Positions 1-12,311 of a stretch of DNA of 64,000 bases are shown here, piece after piece. Each line of letters starts with the position of its first letter. The first letter of the stretch is position 1. The notes under the pieces were generated by a model. That model had not been told where the DNA came from. It saw only the letters and a program-made list of their open reading frames with translations, and searched no databases. Source of the DNA: Coprinellus micaceus. Lineage: Eukaryota; Basidiomycota; Agaricomycetes; Agaricales; Psathyrellaceae. The DNA lies in assembly GCA_951394405.1 (NCBI GenBank), contig OX596337.1, forward strand, positions 1,612,001-1,676,000, written 5' to 3'. The position numbers and the translations under genes are program-made.

Positions 1-3000
1 CCCAGGACGTCGATATAGGCACTTTATCGGTTAATTCTGCTGGGAGAGATATCGTTACCGTCACACATCACTATTATGGTGGGGGTGTAGCATCTGACTG
101 CGCTTGGACACGGTCAGTCCTAGCAGAACCTCACTCCCTGCCAAAGTACTCATCATATGTGACACGCAGAGAACGTCTACGTGGAATGATTCGCGCATGG
201 CTGGGTGGGCCTACCTTCTTGGATATCTACCAGGCCTCTCTCGGCGAGCGCACGGAAGAGACGGGGACGCGGTTCATTCAGTCGGACGAATTTCAAGAAT
301 TTCTGGAGAGAAGAGGCGCCACCCTTTGGGCCACTGGAATGCGTGAGTGCCAATCTCTACGGTAGCGCTAGCCTTCTGAGTTTCTTTGCGCTTGGCAGCG
401 GGGTCCGGGAAGACCATCTTATCGTAAGTCCACCCAACGTCGCTTCCGAAACTTGAACAAACTTTTCTGGCGGCTATAGGTCCGCTTGCATAAGGTACTT
501 GAAAGAAACCTACAGAAATGACAGCAACACCGCCATCCTCTGCGCATACGTGCGATACAGCGAACGCCACACTCTACAAGAGATAGTCGCCGGCCTGATG
601 AACCAGCTCGTCCGGGTCCACGACGGAGCGCTCGAACAGATTGAACCCTATTACCGCCGCTCGATGGAGGAGGACACCCCGTACGACGTATCGGAACTAT
701 TCGAAGTCTTGAAGAAAGTTGCCCATCCGCCCGCCAAGGTCTTCGCGGTCATCGACGGTCTCGACGAGGCTGGCGACGAGGTCAAGGATGGTTTGCTCGG
801 GACACTACCCGTACCGGCGTTAACCTCCTCATCTTCTCTCGCCCTCTGGCAAAGTGCATCCACCACACACCCGGCGCGTTGACCGTCTCCATTCAAGCGC
901 GTACGGAAGACATTGCCTTGTGCGTGGCCCAATTCGTCAAGCGGAGTTCGCGGTTGCACGCCATCCTGGGGGGCAAACCTGACTTGATCCAACGACTGTG
1001 CGATGCAATCAAAGACAAGGCTAGTGGGATGTGAGTCTTTCGCCCTCTCTGGCTCGTAATCTTCCACGCTACAAACCCAAAAATTGGTCCTGAACGACCA
1101 CTTGGCGCAGGTTTCTTCTCGCGAGGCTCCAGTTGGAGTCCCTCACGCGCAACTGCAACAGCGTTGCTACCCTCTTCAAGGCATTGCAGACTCTACCCTC
1201 AGGCATTGACGAAATGTATCGCCTTACCATGGAGCGAATCAATGCACAGCCCTACCAAGATGTTTCAATCGCGCACCGACTGTTTACCTGGATTATGCAC
1301 ACTATAATGAGTAGCAGTGGTAGCTTCTCCGACCACGATGCTCAGCTTGCCCTAGCCGTCTCGTTCGACTCTCAAACGTTCGACGATGACGACAAGGTCC
1401 CCTTTGACCTGATCCTCTCAGCATGCGGGGGTTTGGTGACGGTCAGCCCTGGTGTCTCTAGAAGCTGGTCTGATAGCCCAGTCTCCACTTTTCGGTTTAT
1501 TCGTGAGTTTTCACGCGTCGCCTCAAGCCGCGGCCCCGGCTCAGTTTGATTATCATGACACCTAGATTACACAACGATGAAATTCATGAAAACAATACAA
1601 TTCTCAACCATACCGAAGAACCCCCACAACTATCTTGCGGTGTTGCTTGCACCGTATATCTCGAACACCTCGACATCCCTTATTTCAACCTCCCTGAAAG
1701 CCCCCGGCCAGACAGCCTTGCATCCCCGCGCACACAGTGGTTACGAAGACACTCTACTTCATTCATGGGCTATGCCCAAGATCAATGGATAGATCACATC
1801 GTCTTGGCTCAAGGATCGCTCCATCCCTATCTGCATTCCTTTTTCCACAGATATCCTGTCTTGCAGGAGGGAAGGCATTGGTTACCAAGTCTGCACTTTA
1901 CCGCGGCGTATGGCCTTGTCGAGGTGATATCAACTGGGCGTCTGCCCAACCCAACCGTCGACATCGATTACGCCTCAGGAGACTTTTTTCGTACACCCTT
2001 TCATTTCGCAGCCTGGAGAGGTCACTTCGAGGCCTTTCGTGCGCTAATCACAACGTACCCCGGAGTGCACATCCCCACAGCCCAAGGCAACAGTTTTCTG
2101 CACACCGCCATGCAGAACTTTAGTTCAACAGAAAGTCGCCAGTTTGTCCAAGATTTCTTCTCGATGGTCGACTCTCTTTCGCCAGAAGATCTCAGTCGGC
2201 TTCTTCCTGGCTTCGACATAAATGCTCAAAACAACTCAGGCCAAACACCCCTCATTGTGGCCTGTGCCATGTGCCACTTCGCTCTCTTCCGCATCCTTAT
2301 CTCGCGTCCAGGCCTACGCCCAAATATTCGGGATCCAGAAGGACGGGCCGCCTTCTATCTTGCTTGCGCCTCAAACATGTCCCTACACCCGGACGGTCAG
2401 GAATTACTCATTTCCTCGTTCCCCGTCTTCGAACTGGATGTGCGGAGAAACCTCGATGGGACCACAGCATTCATGATGGCTTGCTCGACCCATAAACTAC
2501 ACGTCGTTCGGGAAATGCTCACAATCAGCAGTCCTGTCCGGGGTTCCCAGTTTCTACAGGAAGCCGACGATCGAGGACAAACAGCTTTCCTGACCACCTT
2601 GATAGTTTTCGCGGTTGGACTGTACTTCCACGAAGTCGCCGGGACACCGAACTATCCCGCAAGCTACCACCCAAATGGTTTTAGAACCGACCTTTTGAAG
2701 GAGGTGGTGGACGAACTCATTCAGGCTGATCCAGATGTCCTCGTTCACGGGACAAACGGGGGCGAACTGGACTCATGCTTCTCGCCACCAATATCGACAA
2801 ATGCAGCGTGTCAGTAATACCATTCCTTCTATCCCAACCTACCCTCGATTCTAACTATATCAACTTCCAAGACGAAGCAGGTCGTACGGCGCTCATGCAC
2901 GCCGTACTATGCGAGCAACATACCACCCCTGGGTTGACCTATGGGCCGCATCTAGACGATGTGCACAATCGGTGGAGGTTTCTCCATATGCTCCTCTCTT

Positions 3001-3619
3001 GTCCCGCTATGAATCTTCAGCTGCGATATCATTGGGGTCGAGACGCGGTGGAGATAGCCTACTCCGAGCCATGGTTAGCCCACTGGAGGAGGGGCCCTCA
3101 AGTCCTCGCCGTCGACCCTTCATTTGGGGGCCATTCGCCCCAAGTATTGGCCAATCTCCACATCCTTCTTGACACCGACCGCCGTTGCCCTCCCCACGTT
3201 GTTTGCCAAGGGGTCATCAAGTCTTTAGGCAAATCTCATCTGCCTGTCAGGAGGGAGCCGGCGGCGACTACGTTGTCTTCCGTCGCCTTCTCGAATCCTG
3301 GGTGACGGATTCCTTCACCTGGAGCGTCCAAGACCCAGACACGGTTGCGTTGTTTGCCCAAACCGCAAAACGAGCATACAGGCCTCCTGTCGCCTTCGTG
3401 CTATCCCAGCTTGGCCTTTTGGAACGGCCATTCTTTCCCCACATGTGGACAGCGCTGGGGCCGGGGGACACAACGGTGTTGGAGCTCGATCTCCAACCTG
3501 AAATATTCTGTCCAAACAGTTGCGACTGGCATGCAAAGGTAGCTCCTTTGAAGCTCTACTATGATCGGCATGATATCGATATACCTCCTATCTCCCCAGA
3601 GGGACATTTATACCGGTAG
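1..3619 (+). pseudogene. NACHT-ankyrin NLR-like (STAND) receptor, 5'-truncated, frame-disrupted
   Basis: The reading frame is already open at the left edge, so the gene starts outside the window. Splicing 343-398 and 424-479 gives a classic NACHT P-loop, GMPGSGKT, followed by a Walker B motif, VFAVIDGLDEA, near 740-775. A third intron (1031-1110) joins the NACHT module to a winged-helix-like region (1112-1502). Ankyrin-like repeats follow from about 1890 to 3300 (for example GQTPLIVACAM and GRTALMHAVL). Proteins of this layout are fungal NLR-like receptors used in non-self recognition. The frame breaks, with no credible intron, near 780-816, 1503-1600, 2757-2763 (at a run of five G) and about 3190-3260. 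I therefore infer a decaying pseudogene, although assembly indels could look the same. The N-terminal effector domain is not visible. Confidence 0.72.
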
Positions 3620-4254
3620 GTTCCATGTCGAGGGATGTTTTCGTATTCGATCAATATGGGTCGTCGTGTTGTCTCTTCGAATCCTGTTGGCTACAATGTG
3701 GTCGCTTCCAATGCAATTCCAATGATTAGTGCTACTGTTGGTACCACGGTTTGGCTTCTGCGCCCGCTGCTTCGCGGACCCACTCTTTCGAGCTTGGAGT
3801 CGATTCAATAAATATGTAGTGTATTTTCATCTAGAAACTGCATTGCGGAGGTGTGTACTTCGATCCCGGTGCGCAGAAGACCGAGACACCACAGGGGAAT
3901 ATGTATTACTTTGAAGACATGGTTGCGTGGCGCGGGTCCCTTGTCAGGACTACGGGTCGGCATGGGGTTGTGTTGGGATGCTAGGAGCGTTCATAAAACA
4001 TATGTACGAGTGATCATGATTGTGCAGTTCGTGCTGGTTAAAATTAATTTGGAAACCTCGGTGGCCTGAACGAAAAGGCTGGTGTTTGTACACAGCTATT
4101 ATAATGGTCGAGCCGTCGTCGCGCGCGACGACGGCGCTTAATCCCATCACTGATGATGGAGTCACACGACAACTGAAGTCTGGCGCCGGGTAAACCCAGC
4201 ATTGCGCAGCCTCCTTCCTTCCTCTTACCTCCATCATCCTCTTCCGACCTCGAT
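3620..4254. other. Intergenic, no gene seen
   Basis: This lies between the NACHT-ankyrin relic and the convergent Pro-rich gene. Short open frames occur on both strands, but none shows a domain or a consistent splice pattern. I see no RNA gene or mobile element. Confidence 0.5.
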
Positions 4255-6636
4255 TTACGTCCAAACATCCACAGATGGGTTCATCGTCGCAGTCGCCAAC
4301 CCTGCCACAGGGGTGTTATTTTGGGCGTTGCTCACAACCACCGCCTCCGGACGCGCAAGTGCCATCATCCGAACTCTCGTTCTCCACCTTTTGCATATCC
4401 CCACCACAAGGGGCTTGAAACTTCTGAGGCCAGGCCCCGCTCCACCATTACAGTGCCGAAAGGCCTTCAAGATTTCCAGCAACCGCGTCTCCTTCAGCAC
4501 TTCCACAGTCAAGTCCGGATTTTCCTCGTTCTCCTGGATCTGCCTGAGAACATTCCCAAGCTCCGACTGGTACTGAGAAGGATTCTTGAAGACACCAGAA
4601 GACCTGCACAGGCACTTCAAGCGATCGAGTTCAGTACGCCAGGTGTAAACGGTCGCGAGGGTGAGAGGATAGTGCTGCTTTGGAACTGTGGGCTGGCCGA
4701 GCGCCGGACTGGACTGGGCTGCAGCTGCTGTGGGTCGCTGTAGATGACCGGCAATGCTCGGTACGTGCCTCGCCCTCACTCGCCTCACCCCACCTCCTCC
4801 AGGTCGACTAGGGCTCATTCCCGTCCTGTGGGAGGTGTCCGGAGATGCCCTCCTCCCAATAGCACCCAAGCCCAGTGCCTCACTCCTCCGCTCCCTCCTC
4901 TCCGCCTGTCTCCTCTCGGTCGCAAATGACGAACCCACAAGGCTCGCTTGGGTTGCCTGGTACTTCGAAATGTGACTCTGGGGCACAGTGCCGACGTGCC
5001 CATCGCCAATCTCGCCTTCCTCAAGCTCCAGTGTATCGTCAACAAAGTGATTGAGCTGATCTTCCTTGTTTTCGTCAATTCGGCCTTCCTCCGACTCGGA
5101 CTCCGACAGGGGGGGTCCCATCTCGACGTCATCGCCACTACCTTCGAATTCGGCTTGCGAAGGGGGGTTCTTGGAGGTAGACACAGATGTGTGCACAGCA
5201 GGGGTGGGTCGAGCGCTGGTTGATGGGACAGCACCTTGGAACGCAGTCGCCGATTGGGGAAGGTGTGAAGAAGCATCAGCGCCGATCATACAGGGAGGGG
5301 GAGGGGCTGAACCAGGGCCAGTTGGACGGGGCGGCTGTGCGATCCTATCCTTCGAATAGGCGCCCAAACCGGTTTGCACGGGGACCGTGATGTGGCTTGT
5401 TTGAGCCCGGTGATGTGGCTGCGAGTTGGCCGGGGGTCTGGGGCCTAGGCAAGATGGAGATGTTTTGGCATGATTCGGTGTATATGTATTCAGCTGCGCA
5501 AGTCTGGGGGACGAGGGGGGTGATGATTGGCTTGGTTTGGTGGTGTGGGCATCCTGATTAGCTTTGGGTTGGATGCTGTGGGCGGGGTATGCATGGGGCT
5601 GGCCCCCTGGGTGGATTTGGTTGGTTGAATAGATGTGGGTGTGGGTGTTATCCTGGGCTTGGGGTGTGGCCAGGGTGCTGGAAGTGGGTGTATTTGTTTG
5701 GAGGGCTGCAAGAGGGACCCGGCTTAGTTCATGGGCACTCTGAGGTGAATAGGGATCTTCAGTTTGTCTGTTTGGGGATACAAGAATTCCTAGTGCACCA
5801 TATATCATCAGTGTTCCATGCTTCATTTTGATTTGAACCATGAATGACATACCAACAGTGTCCTGGAAATGCTGGCTGCTTGTCACTGCAGCTTGTTTGG
5901 GCTGTGGAGCTTGGGGGATTGACTCCAGGGCTAGGTAGTTGACTTGGCTTAAGAGAGTACTGAACCCAGGGTTCAGATTTGCAAACAGAATCATGTTCTG
6001 AAGTGCTTCATAACCAAGTGAGTGGCTGGGATAGCACCCTTGAGGGCTGGACAAAGGGGGGGATGATGACATGGCTGAATCTCCAATCTCTATCAAGGTT
6101 ATATTATCCAGCTCAGACAAGGCACCAGGACATGAGGGTGAAACACCCTTGTTGTCTGGAACATTGTCTACATTCATACTAGCATCATCCACCCCTCCCT
6201 CAGGGGCAGGGAAGATATGGTCAAGCCATGCAGGTTCTGATGTTGAAGGGGGAGGGGTTAATTGGGGTCGCCCAGACTGAAGGAAAGGAACAGGAATTTC
6301 ATCTTCTTGACCTTCTGGGTTGACATTAAATGGTAGGGCTTCAAAGGTTGCATAGTAGTCTTCCTCCTTTGGTGGAATGGCTCGGAATTGGGCAATAGGT
6401 TCATCCCAACGGAGAGAGTGACAATGATGAGGGGTGCTGGGCCTTGAAGGTAATCTTGATGATGATGGTTGAAAGTTTGAGGGAGGGGTGGGCATCTGTG
6501 GGTATGGCAGGAATGGAGGTGGACAAGGGCAAGGTGTGTCAGCCCATGTAGAAGGGTGATGTTGTTGAGAGAGTACCTTGAGACAAGATTTTGGTTGTCT
6601 TGGTGAAGACAACATTCTTAATGCAGGGTGCTTCAT
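4255..6636 (-). CDS. Pro/Ser-rich protein with C-terminal TFIIS-N/LEDGF-like domain
   Basis: A single long frame of about 793 codons runs from an ATG at 6636; the frame stays open to 6834, but that extension runs through poly-A/T and poly-C tracts and looks untranslated. Most of the protein is Pro, Ser, Thr and His rich and probably disordered. The last roughly 120 residues differ: they contain LTVEVLKETRLLEILKAF followed by FKPLVVGICKRWRTRV. This resembles the helical TFIIS N-terminal/LEDGF-type module of transcription-elongation and chromatin proteins. A nuclear transcription-related role is an inference from that one domain. Positions 5768-5852 carry intron-like ends (gtatgt and cag in the gene's orientation), but removing those 85 bases breaks the frame, so the gene may be longer or split. 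The acceptor-like sequence near 6680 may mark an upstream exon. Confidence 0.5.
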   Translation of the reverse strand: MKHPALRMLSSPRQPKSCLKVLSQQHHPSTWADTPCPCPPPFLPYPQMPTPPSNFQPSSSRLPSRPSTPHHCHSLRWDEPIAQFRAIPPKEEDYYATFEALPFNVNPEGQEDEIPVPFLQSGRPQLTPPPSTSEPAWLDHIFPAPEGGVDDASMNVDNVPDNKGVSPSCPGALSELDNITLIEIGDSAMSSSPPLSSPQGCYPSHSLGYEALQNMILFANLNPGFSTLLSQVNYLALESIPQAPQPKQAAVTSSQHFQDTVGMSFMVQIKMKHGTLMIYGALGILVSPNRQTEDPYSPQSAHELSRVPLAALQTNTPTSSTLATPQAQDNTHTHIYSTNQIHPGGQPHAYPAHSIQPKANQDAHTTKPSQSSPPSSPRLAQLNTYTPNHAKTSPSCLGPRPPANSQPHHRAQTSHITVPVQTGLGAYSKDRIAQPPRPTGPGSAPPPPCMIGADASSHLPQSATAFQGAVPSTSARPTPAVHTSVSTSKNPPSQAEFEGSGDDVEMGPPLSESESEEGRIDENKEDQLNHFVDDTLELEEGEIGDGHVGTVPQSHISKYQATQASLVGSSFATERRQAERRERRSEALGLGAIGRRASPDTSHRTGMSPSRPGGGGVRRVRARHVPSIAGHLQRPTAAAAQSSPALGQPTVPKQHYPLTLATVYTWRTELDRLKCLCRSSGVFKNPSQYQSELGNVLRQIQENEENPDLTVEVLKETRLLEILKAFRHCNGGAGPGLRSFKPLVVGICKRWRTRVRMMALARPEAVVVSNAQNNTPVAGLATATMNPSVDVWT

Positions 6637-8295
6637 AAATGTTGATTCCAGTATGGAGGCAAGGCCAGGTTGTACAACTGAGGGGTTTTTTTTTCTTAGG
6701 TAGGGGGGGTGGGGCAAAGAAAAAAAAAACCCCAGTGGCTGTGCCCAAGCAATAGTCAAACAATTGGTAATGGTTGGGGAAAAGGCAGGAAAGGACCTGT
6801 GAGTGGAAGAGGGGGGGTTTATATAGTGTCTCAAATAAGGTTCAAAGTCCGATCGATCAATTACAAAGCATGGTTATGGCGTGGCCTGAAACATATTACA
6901 AAGCACATCTGAGTCAGAAAGAGTCAGAAAGCCAGGCAAAGCTTCAACATTTCAACATAAGCAATAATAGGTAGGTAAATCGCTTTTTGGCGTATTTGCC
7001 ATGTGCTCAAGCCTCCGTTGCAACAAATGACAAATCTGTCAAGGTGGGATGGGATGACTCGGATGAGCAGGAAGGGAGTGTTCTTCAGAATTCAACAAAC
7101 ACCTTTCAAGAATACCATAGTTACACATCAAGATCCATAGACCATGCACTGCCATTTACTGGAACCTAGATTGGGAAAGGGTGGGGATTTGGAACCATAG
7201 ATGATATTACTTTGGGAGCAATGCCAAAGAGATAGGGGCTTCACGCTTTGGGGGTTGGGAAGGTCAGGTGCAATATTTCATTTCCGTGCATGACCAACAC
7301 TCCCGCACAGAGCCACGCATCGGGTATGAATGGAATGATCCATCATGACCTCGTGAGGTGCAGAGATCCCGCACCCTAGGAAAATCCGCTCGCACATAGA
7401 TTAGGCAGGTATAGAAAGATAACACTTACCCGTGCGCTAACGAGCTCAAGAAGGAGTGTTCCACCCAAGCCTTATGCATAGCCGCCGCGGCCACAGCCAG
7501 AGACCAAGGTCCGGGTGCCGTGTCACAAAGCTTGCAGCAATAAGCGCCGAACGCCAGAATGAAAGGGTCGCTGGATGATCCGTATGCACAGGAGACGGGG
7601 CTTTGCCCTGCGCGTCATGGATAACATAATGTTGAGCCAAGGCGAGAGATGAGTTCCCGGGAAAGCGGCGAGGGGTTCTTTGACGTAAAGGAGAGACGCC
7701 GTATTCGCGGGGATTTTTGAGAGTCGCTCCGCGCGAATCTATCCCCACAGGGCAGGTTGGCGCCAACTTGGAGAGAGAAGGAACCCGATAAAGACCTAGA
7801 TTGCGGCGAAATGGTGGGCATCGATCGAGTTTAGAGGCGTGCGAGAGTGGATCGTGAACTGGGTGACGAGATCTGAGGGCCGAGCCAGAGAGGCCTGAAT
7901 GTGACGAGAGCCCGGCGGTCGTCGGGCCAAACGCGAGGGACGAGGAGGCGCGATTGAATTGAGCAGGTGACGGTCGCGGGGAGACACCAACGTGCGTTGG
8001 AAGGATGTGGGTATTCCGAACGACGTTGGAGCTTCGATGTCGTCAAAAGAGAGGCCCAAGAGACCAAGCACGTTCGACGGAGTTTGAACCGAGCGGGGGA
8101 TGCCGAGGAAGAATGCACGTGGATTATGGCAGTGGAGGCTCTTTCCAGCGTCGCTCGGTGTGAATTCAGTGAAAGACTCTGAGACGCTCGCCGAATACAA
8201 AACCACCCACACACCTTCTCCTTTCTCTCTCCGACCCCCCTCTCCCATCCCCTCCCACCTCCCACACCCCCTCCCACTCCACACGGGTCCTCCCC
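6637..8295. other. Intergenic with divergent promoter regions
   Basis: This separates the minus-strand Pro-rich gene from KCS1. It has homopolymer runs near 6685-6730 and, just before the KCS1 start, a strongly pyrimidine-rich plus-strand tract (about 8205-8290) of the kind common upstream of fungal start codons. A 187-codon open frame on the minus strand (7796-8359) overlaps the KCS1 start and has no recognisable domain. I see no other gene. Confidence 0.45.
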
Positions 8296-11200
8296 ATGGG
8301 CCCAACCACAGAGCCTCGATATGCCCAGGCTCAATACCACTTCCCCCCATCGCCCCCAAGTTCCGGAAATGTCACAGCAGCCGGCTCCCCTCGCATCCCG
8401 ATGCTCTCTGTAGAAGATCCACCAGCAGTCCAGAAATACCTGGATTCAACGTCATATCGGCACCCGCACTCCCTCGCCCATACCCGAGACGAAGGCCGTA
8501 GAAGGTCCGATAGCGAGACAGAGTCGGAGGGGTACAACACGGAACGGACAGGCGGCGTCTCTTTTTCGGCAAAACGGACTCGCACAAACCACGCCAGAAC
8601 CTACACTCTTCCACCCAGCTCGAACAAGATTCTGTCCAAGCCCCTCTGCCGTTCGCCAACCAAGGTCGTCAGGGCTTCGTCACGAGCACCCAGCCCCTCT
8701 TCGTCGGAGGACTCGTCCAGTGATTCAGGGAAGGAGAAGGATGGCGAGGACGGTCACTCAGGGTCTGGTGTGAGTAGGAAGGTGGCCGCGACCCTGCAGC
8801 TGTTCAAGGAGACTGCTCCCGTGTCCGAAGATGTCGTTCCAAGTGAACCATCTTCCTCCAGAGCGGAATCATCTAGGAGGTCTACGTTTGCAGGAGAGGT
8901 GGAAGGTACAGAGCCGCAATTCGAGTTCGTGAAGCGATCAGAATGGCCAGAGCGCGAGGCGAGGAGGGAGCAAAGTATGGCAGGGTATGAGCGATCAAGA
9001 GGGCGCGAGGACCGGGGCAAGGAACGGCCTGCTACGTCCCATGACTCGTACCACGACCTTCCCCAGTGGCGCCACGACGTCTTGGCGTCGATTCGGGGTC
9101 GGCGGCGCGAGCGTCCCTCTGAGGACGACGTCCACGACGACTCCCCCGAGCCATTCCCTCCATTCAAACACCCAAGTTCCTTCGTCTACCCCCCTTCACC
9201 CTCGCTGTCCCGCTCCCCTTCACAGTGTCGCCATTCACTACCCTCGGACCTACATCATGACGCTGCATTCCACCATATATCGACAGAGCCCTCCCTATCC
9301 CCAATCGCCTCTGATATACCCTTCCCTGAACGACCTGTTACTCCCTCATTCGAACGACCACCATCACCCCTAGAATCAGCATCGACTTCTCCATATACGA
9401 CGGACGACGACGAATCTCTTTACGATGACTCAGCTTCCATCGCCTCCCTTTCCACCACCTCGACCAGCTACTACCCCCCGCACCACGACGACGACGCCGG
9501 TACCCCCTCCTCCAAGCATCGCCCCCTTCCCGAAGACGCTCGCCATTCACGCCTCCCCTTCTCCTCTTCCGACGATGACGAGTTTGATGAGCAAGTTAGG
9601 ACGTCCAGGGTTCGGCGTCGACGGACTCCTACTCATAACATGTCGGAGGAACAGCTCCCACATATACCACTGCGGCCGTTTCGCAACCAAGTCGGCGGGC
9701 ATAGTGCCATCTACAAGTTCACTAGACAAGCCGTCTGCAAGGTGATTATTTCTCTTACCTTCGCGCCTCACTCCGATCTTATGCACGTCCCTATTTTTTC
9801 TAGCCCTTGGTTTCCCGCGAAAATCTCTTCTATGAGGCTGTCGAGAGAGAGGCCCCTCCGTTGTTGGACTTCATTCCTCGGTATCTTGGCGTGATGCTAG
9901 TCAGTTACAGACGAGTCCCCAAGAGTCCTCAGCCTCCTGGCATTACAGGTGCCTCCTCCCTCAACCCTCCTCCTTCGTCGTCGATTACACCTTCCAGTAC
10001 CCCTCCCCTGCCTGGAGCCATTGACATCCGCAGGAACGCAGAGTCTGACCGGACTGCCAGCCATACTCCCGAGGCGACGGAACTCCCAGAGGTGTTCCTC
10101 GACCGGAACCGTCACATTGTCCCCGAGTGGCTTCTGCAGGGCAGACGTAACCGCTCTCTGTCCTATTCCAAGGGCTCGATCATCGCAAGAAGACAGCTCT
10201 GCGACACTCACCTTCGCCAAGGAACCACCTCCACTCCTGAACTCGCCACCCTCCCTGACTCCTCCATGACTCTCTCCGCCCCTCGGCCTAGTCCACTCGC
10301 CACCCTCTCGTCTTTGTCTACGGAGGATGGGGCGCCAACCCCCGTCAATTCCCCCAGCCCCGCTCCGCGATCTTTTCTCGTCTCCACAAACCTGGGGGAA
10401 CAGCCAGACGCAGATCGTCGATTCGATCACAGAATCAACTCTGATGACGATGTTCTTGGTCGCAGCGGCACTCCAGTTCAGCAGCACCGACCAGGGCTGC
10501 CGGAAAGGGTCGCCTCCGTGCCTGGGTCGCCCTGGTTCGGGGGAACTGGTTCGACTGTAGTCAATACCAAGTTGAAGGATCATGTATTTAATTCCGTCCT
10601 GCGCCGTCTTCGCAAGCGCCGGCGTCGCTCCGGCAGCGGGCTCTGCTCGTGGTCATCGCAGCACCTCAATGAAGGCGAAGGAGGCGGGAACGTTGCCGAT
10701 GTAGAATGTGAACTTAACCAAGACCAAGACGCGCCTACCCCGTCCACATCGCCGGCGTCATCATCGAGGATCTCGAGGGCCCTCTTTCGGGACAACAAGC
10801 CTGCGCAATCCGAATCTGGAGGACATGAAGTCGAGCACTCTGATCAACATGCCCTTTTGGATGACGTTTGTCAGACCCCCATGCGCCGGATTGCTCGCGA
10901 GTCTCTTTTTGGGAAGGGGAAGGGGCGAGGGGAGACGCACGTGCGTGGTGAGGAGGGGATGGGGATCTTCGATATGGATCTGAAGGACGATAGCAACCAC
11001 CACACCGCCCAACGAGGCCGCTCCTTTGACTCTCTTCGACATCGTTCCCTATCCCCCTCCTCTCTGCCCTCCGTCGTTGCCACCCCTTCCGAGACCACCC
11101 CGCCCGCGAACCAGGTCTACCAGCCCTTCATCACAGCAGCCATCGTTGAGGAAGATGAGCTACACCTTCCGGCGCCCGCACTCGACGCAGACATCACACG

Positions 11201-12311
11201 ACAGGATAATTTCATTCTGATGGAGGACCTGACAGGGAGGTTGAAGCATCCTTGCGTTATGGATGTGAAGATGGGGACGAGGCAGTATGGTTTGGACGCG
11301 ACGTACGCGAAGAAGAAGAGTCAGAGAGCCAAGTGCAAGAAGACGACCAGTGCCGAGCTTGGGGTTCGAGTATGCGGCATGCAGGTGAGTTACCCCATCT
11401 TTGCTGCTTTATATTCGGTCGTGTGGCGAGGAGGAGAACAGATGCTGACTGTCATCCCCCTTTGTGTGCCTTAGGTCTGGAACCACGCTACCCAGTCCTA
11501 TGTGACCCAGGACAAATATCGCGGGCGCAACATCAAACCAGCGCAGTTCGACTCGGTCATCGAGTCGTTCCTCTTCGATGGCGAACGGCTGTTGGCTTAC
11601 CAAATCCCCGTCCTACTTCAGAAGCTATACGCCCTTGCCCGCATCATCAACCGACTGAAGGGCTTCCGGTTCTACGGCTGCAGCCTTCTTTTGATATACG
11701 ACGGCGACAAGGAGTCCCAGGAAGTCTTCAGGACCACCATCCTTGAACAACCATGGACAAGGAGCAAGCGAGGCGAGTCGTTGGAGCGGAGGGGCGAGTC
11801 CCAGGCGAGGTCGTCGGAGAAGCCGACACTGAGGCGGTCCCATTCGGAGGACCTCCTCTGGGGTCCTGTGGCTCAGCGCCAGGGTCGAAGGAAAAGGCGA
11901 GGCGAGATTAACGTCCGTATCGTCGACTTTGCGCACACGACAACGGGGAGGGACTGGCTCCCCTACCCCACAGAAGAAGACCGTGTCGCATCCATCGAGG
12001 GGTTGAACAAGTTGGAGAAAGACAAGATGCAGAAGGCCCCAGGCTATCATACCGACGTCGACCCCGAGTCAGGATTGCTGTACGCTCGGTTCCCTCCTCA
12101 TTACCCTGACGAGCCAGATAGGGGTTTTTTATTTGGTCTGAAGAAGCTGACGGAGTCACTCGAGGGGCTGTGGAACCGCGAGAGGATCCGGCGTATCAAG
12201 GCGGCGAGGGATGACCCCGAGTTTTCCCAGACTCAGCTCGCCCCCCTTCCTACCGATGGGAAGGAGATCTTTGACGAGATCTTTGGCGAGGAGGGGTACG
12301 TCTCCGCCTAG
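8296..12311 (+). CDS. KCS1: Inositol hexakisphosphate kinase (KCS1-type)
   Basis: Three exons, 8296-9741, 9804-11384 and 11475-12311, give a 1287-residue protein. IP6 kinases phosphorylate InsP6 to the pyrophosphate InsP7, which controls phosphate signalling, vacuole function and stress responses. The N-terminal ~450 residues are a Ser/Pro/Glu-rich low-complexity arm. The first kinase block, PLRPFRNQVGGHSAIYKF, is joined across the first intron to AVCKPLVSRENLFYEAVE. The inositol-binding signature PCVMDVKMGTRQYG (about 11248-11289), the SLLLIYDG strand (about 11682-11706) and the catalytic IVDFAHTT (about 11918-11941) are all present. A long insert separates the two halves of the kinase domain, as in yeast Kcs1. 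Both junctions fall inside conserved sequence, which makes the model firm; the exact start codon is the first ATG of the frame. Confidence 0.93.

Noticed and set aside
5768..5852. Simple intron in the Pro-rich gene
   Set aside because: The ends match gtatgt/cag, but removal of 85 bases shifts the frame and stops the protein, so it is not used in the model.
7796..8359. 187-codon open frame on the minus strand
   Set aside because: It overlaps the KCS1 start, is rich in Gly/Arg from the complement of a pyrimidine tract, and shows no domain.
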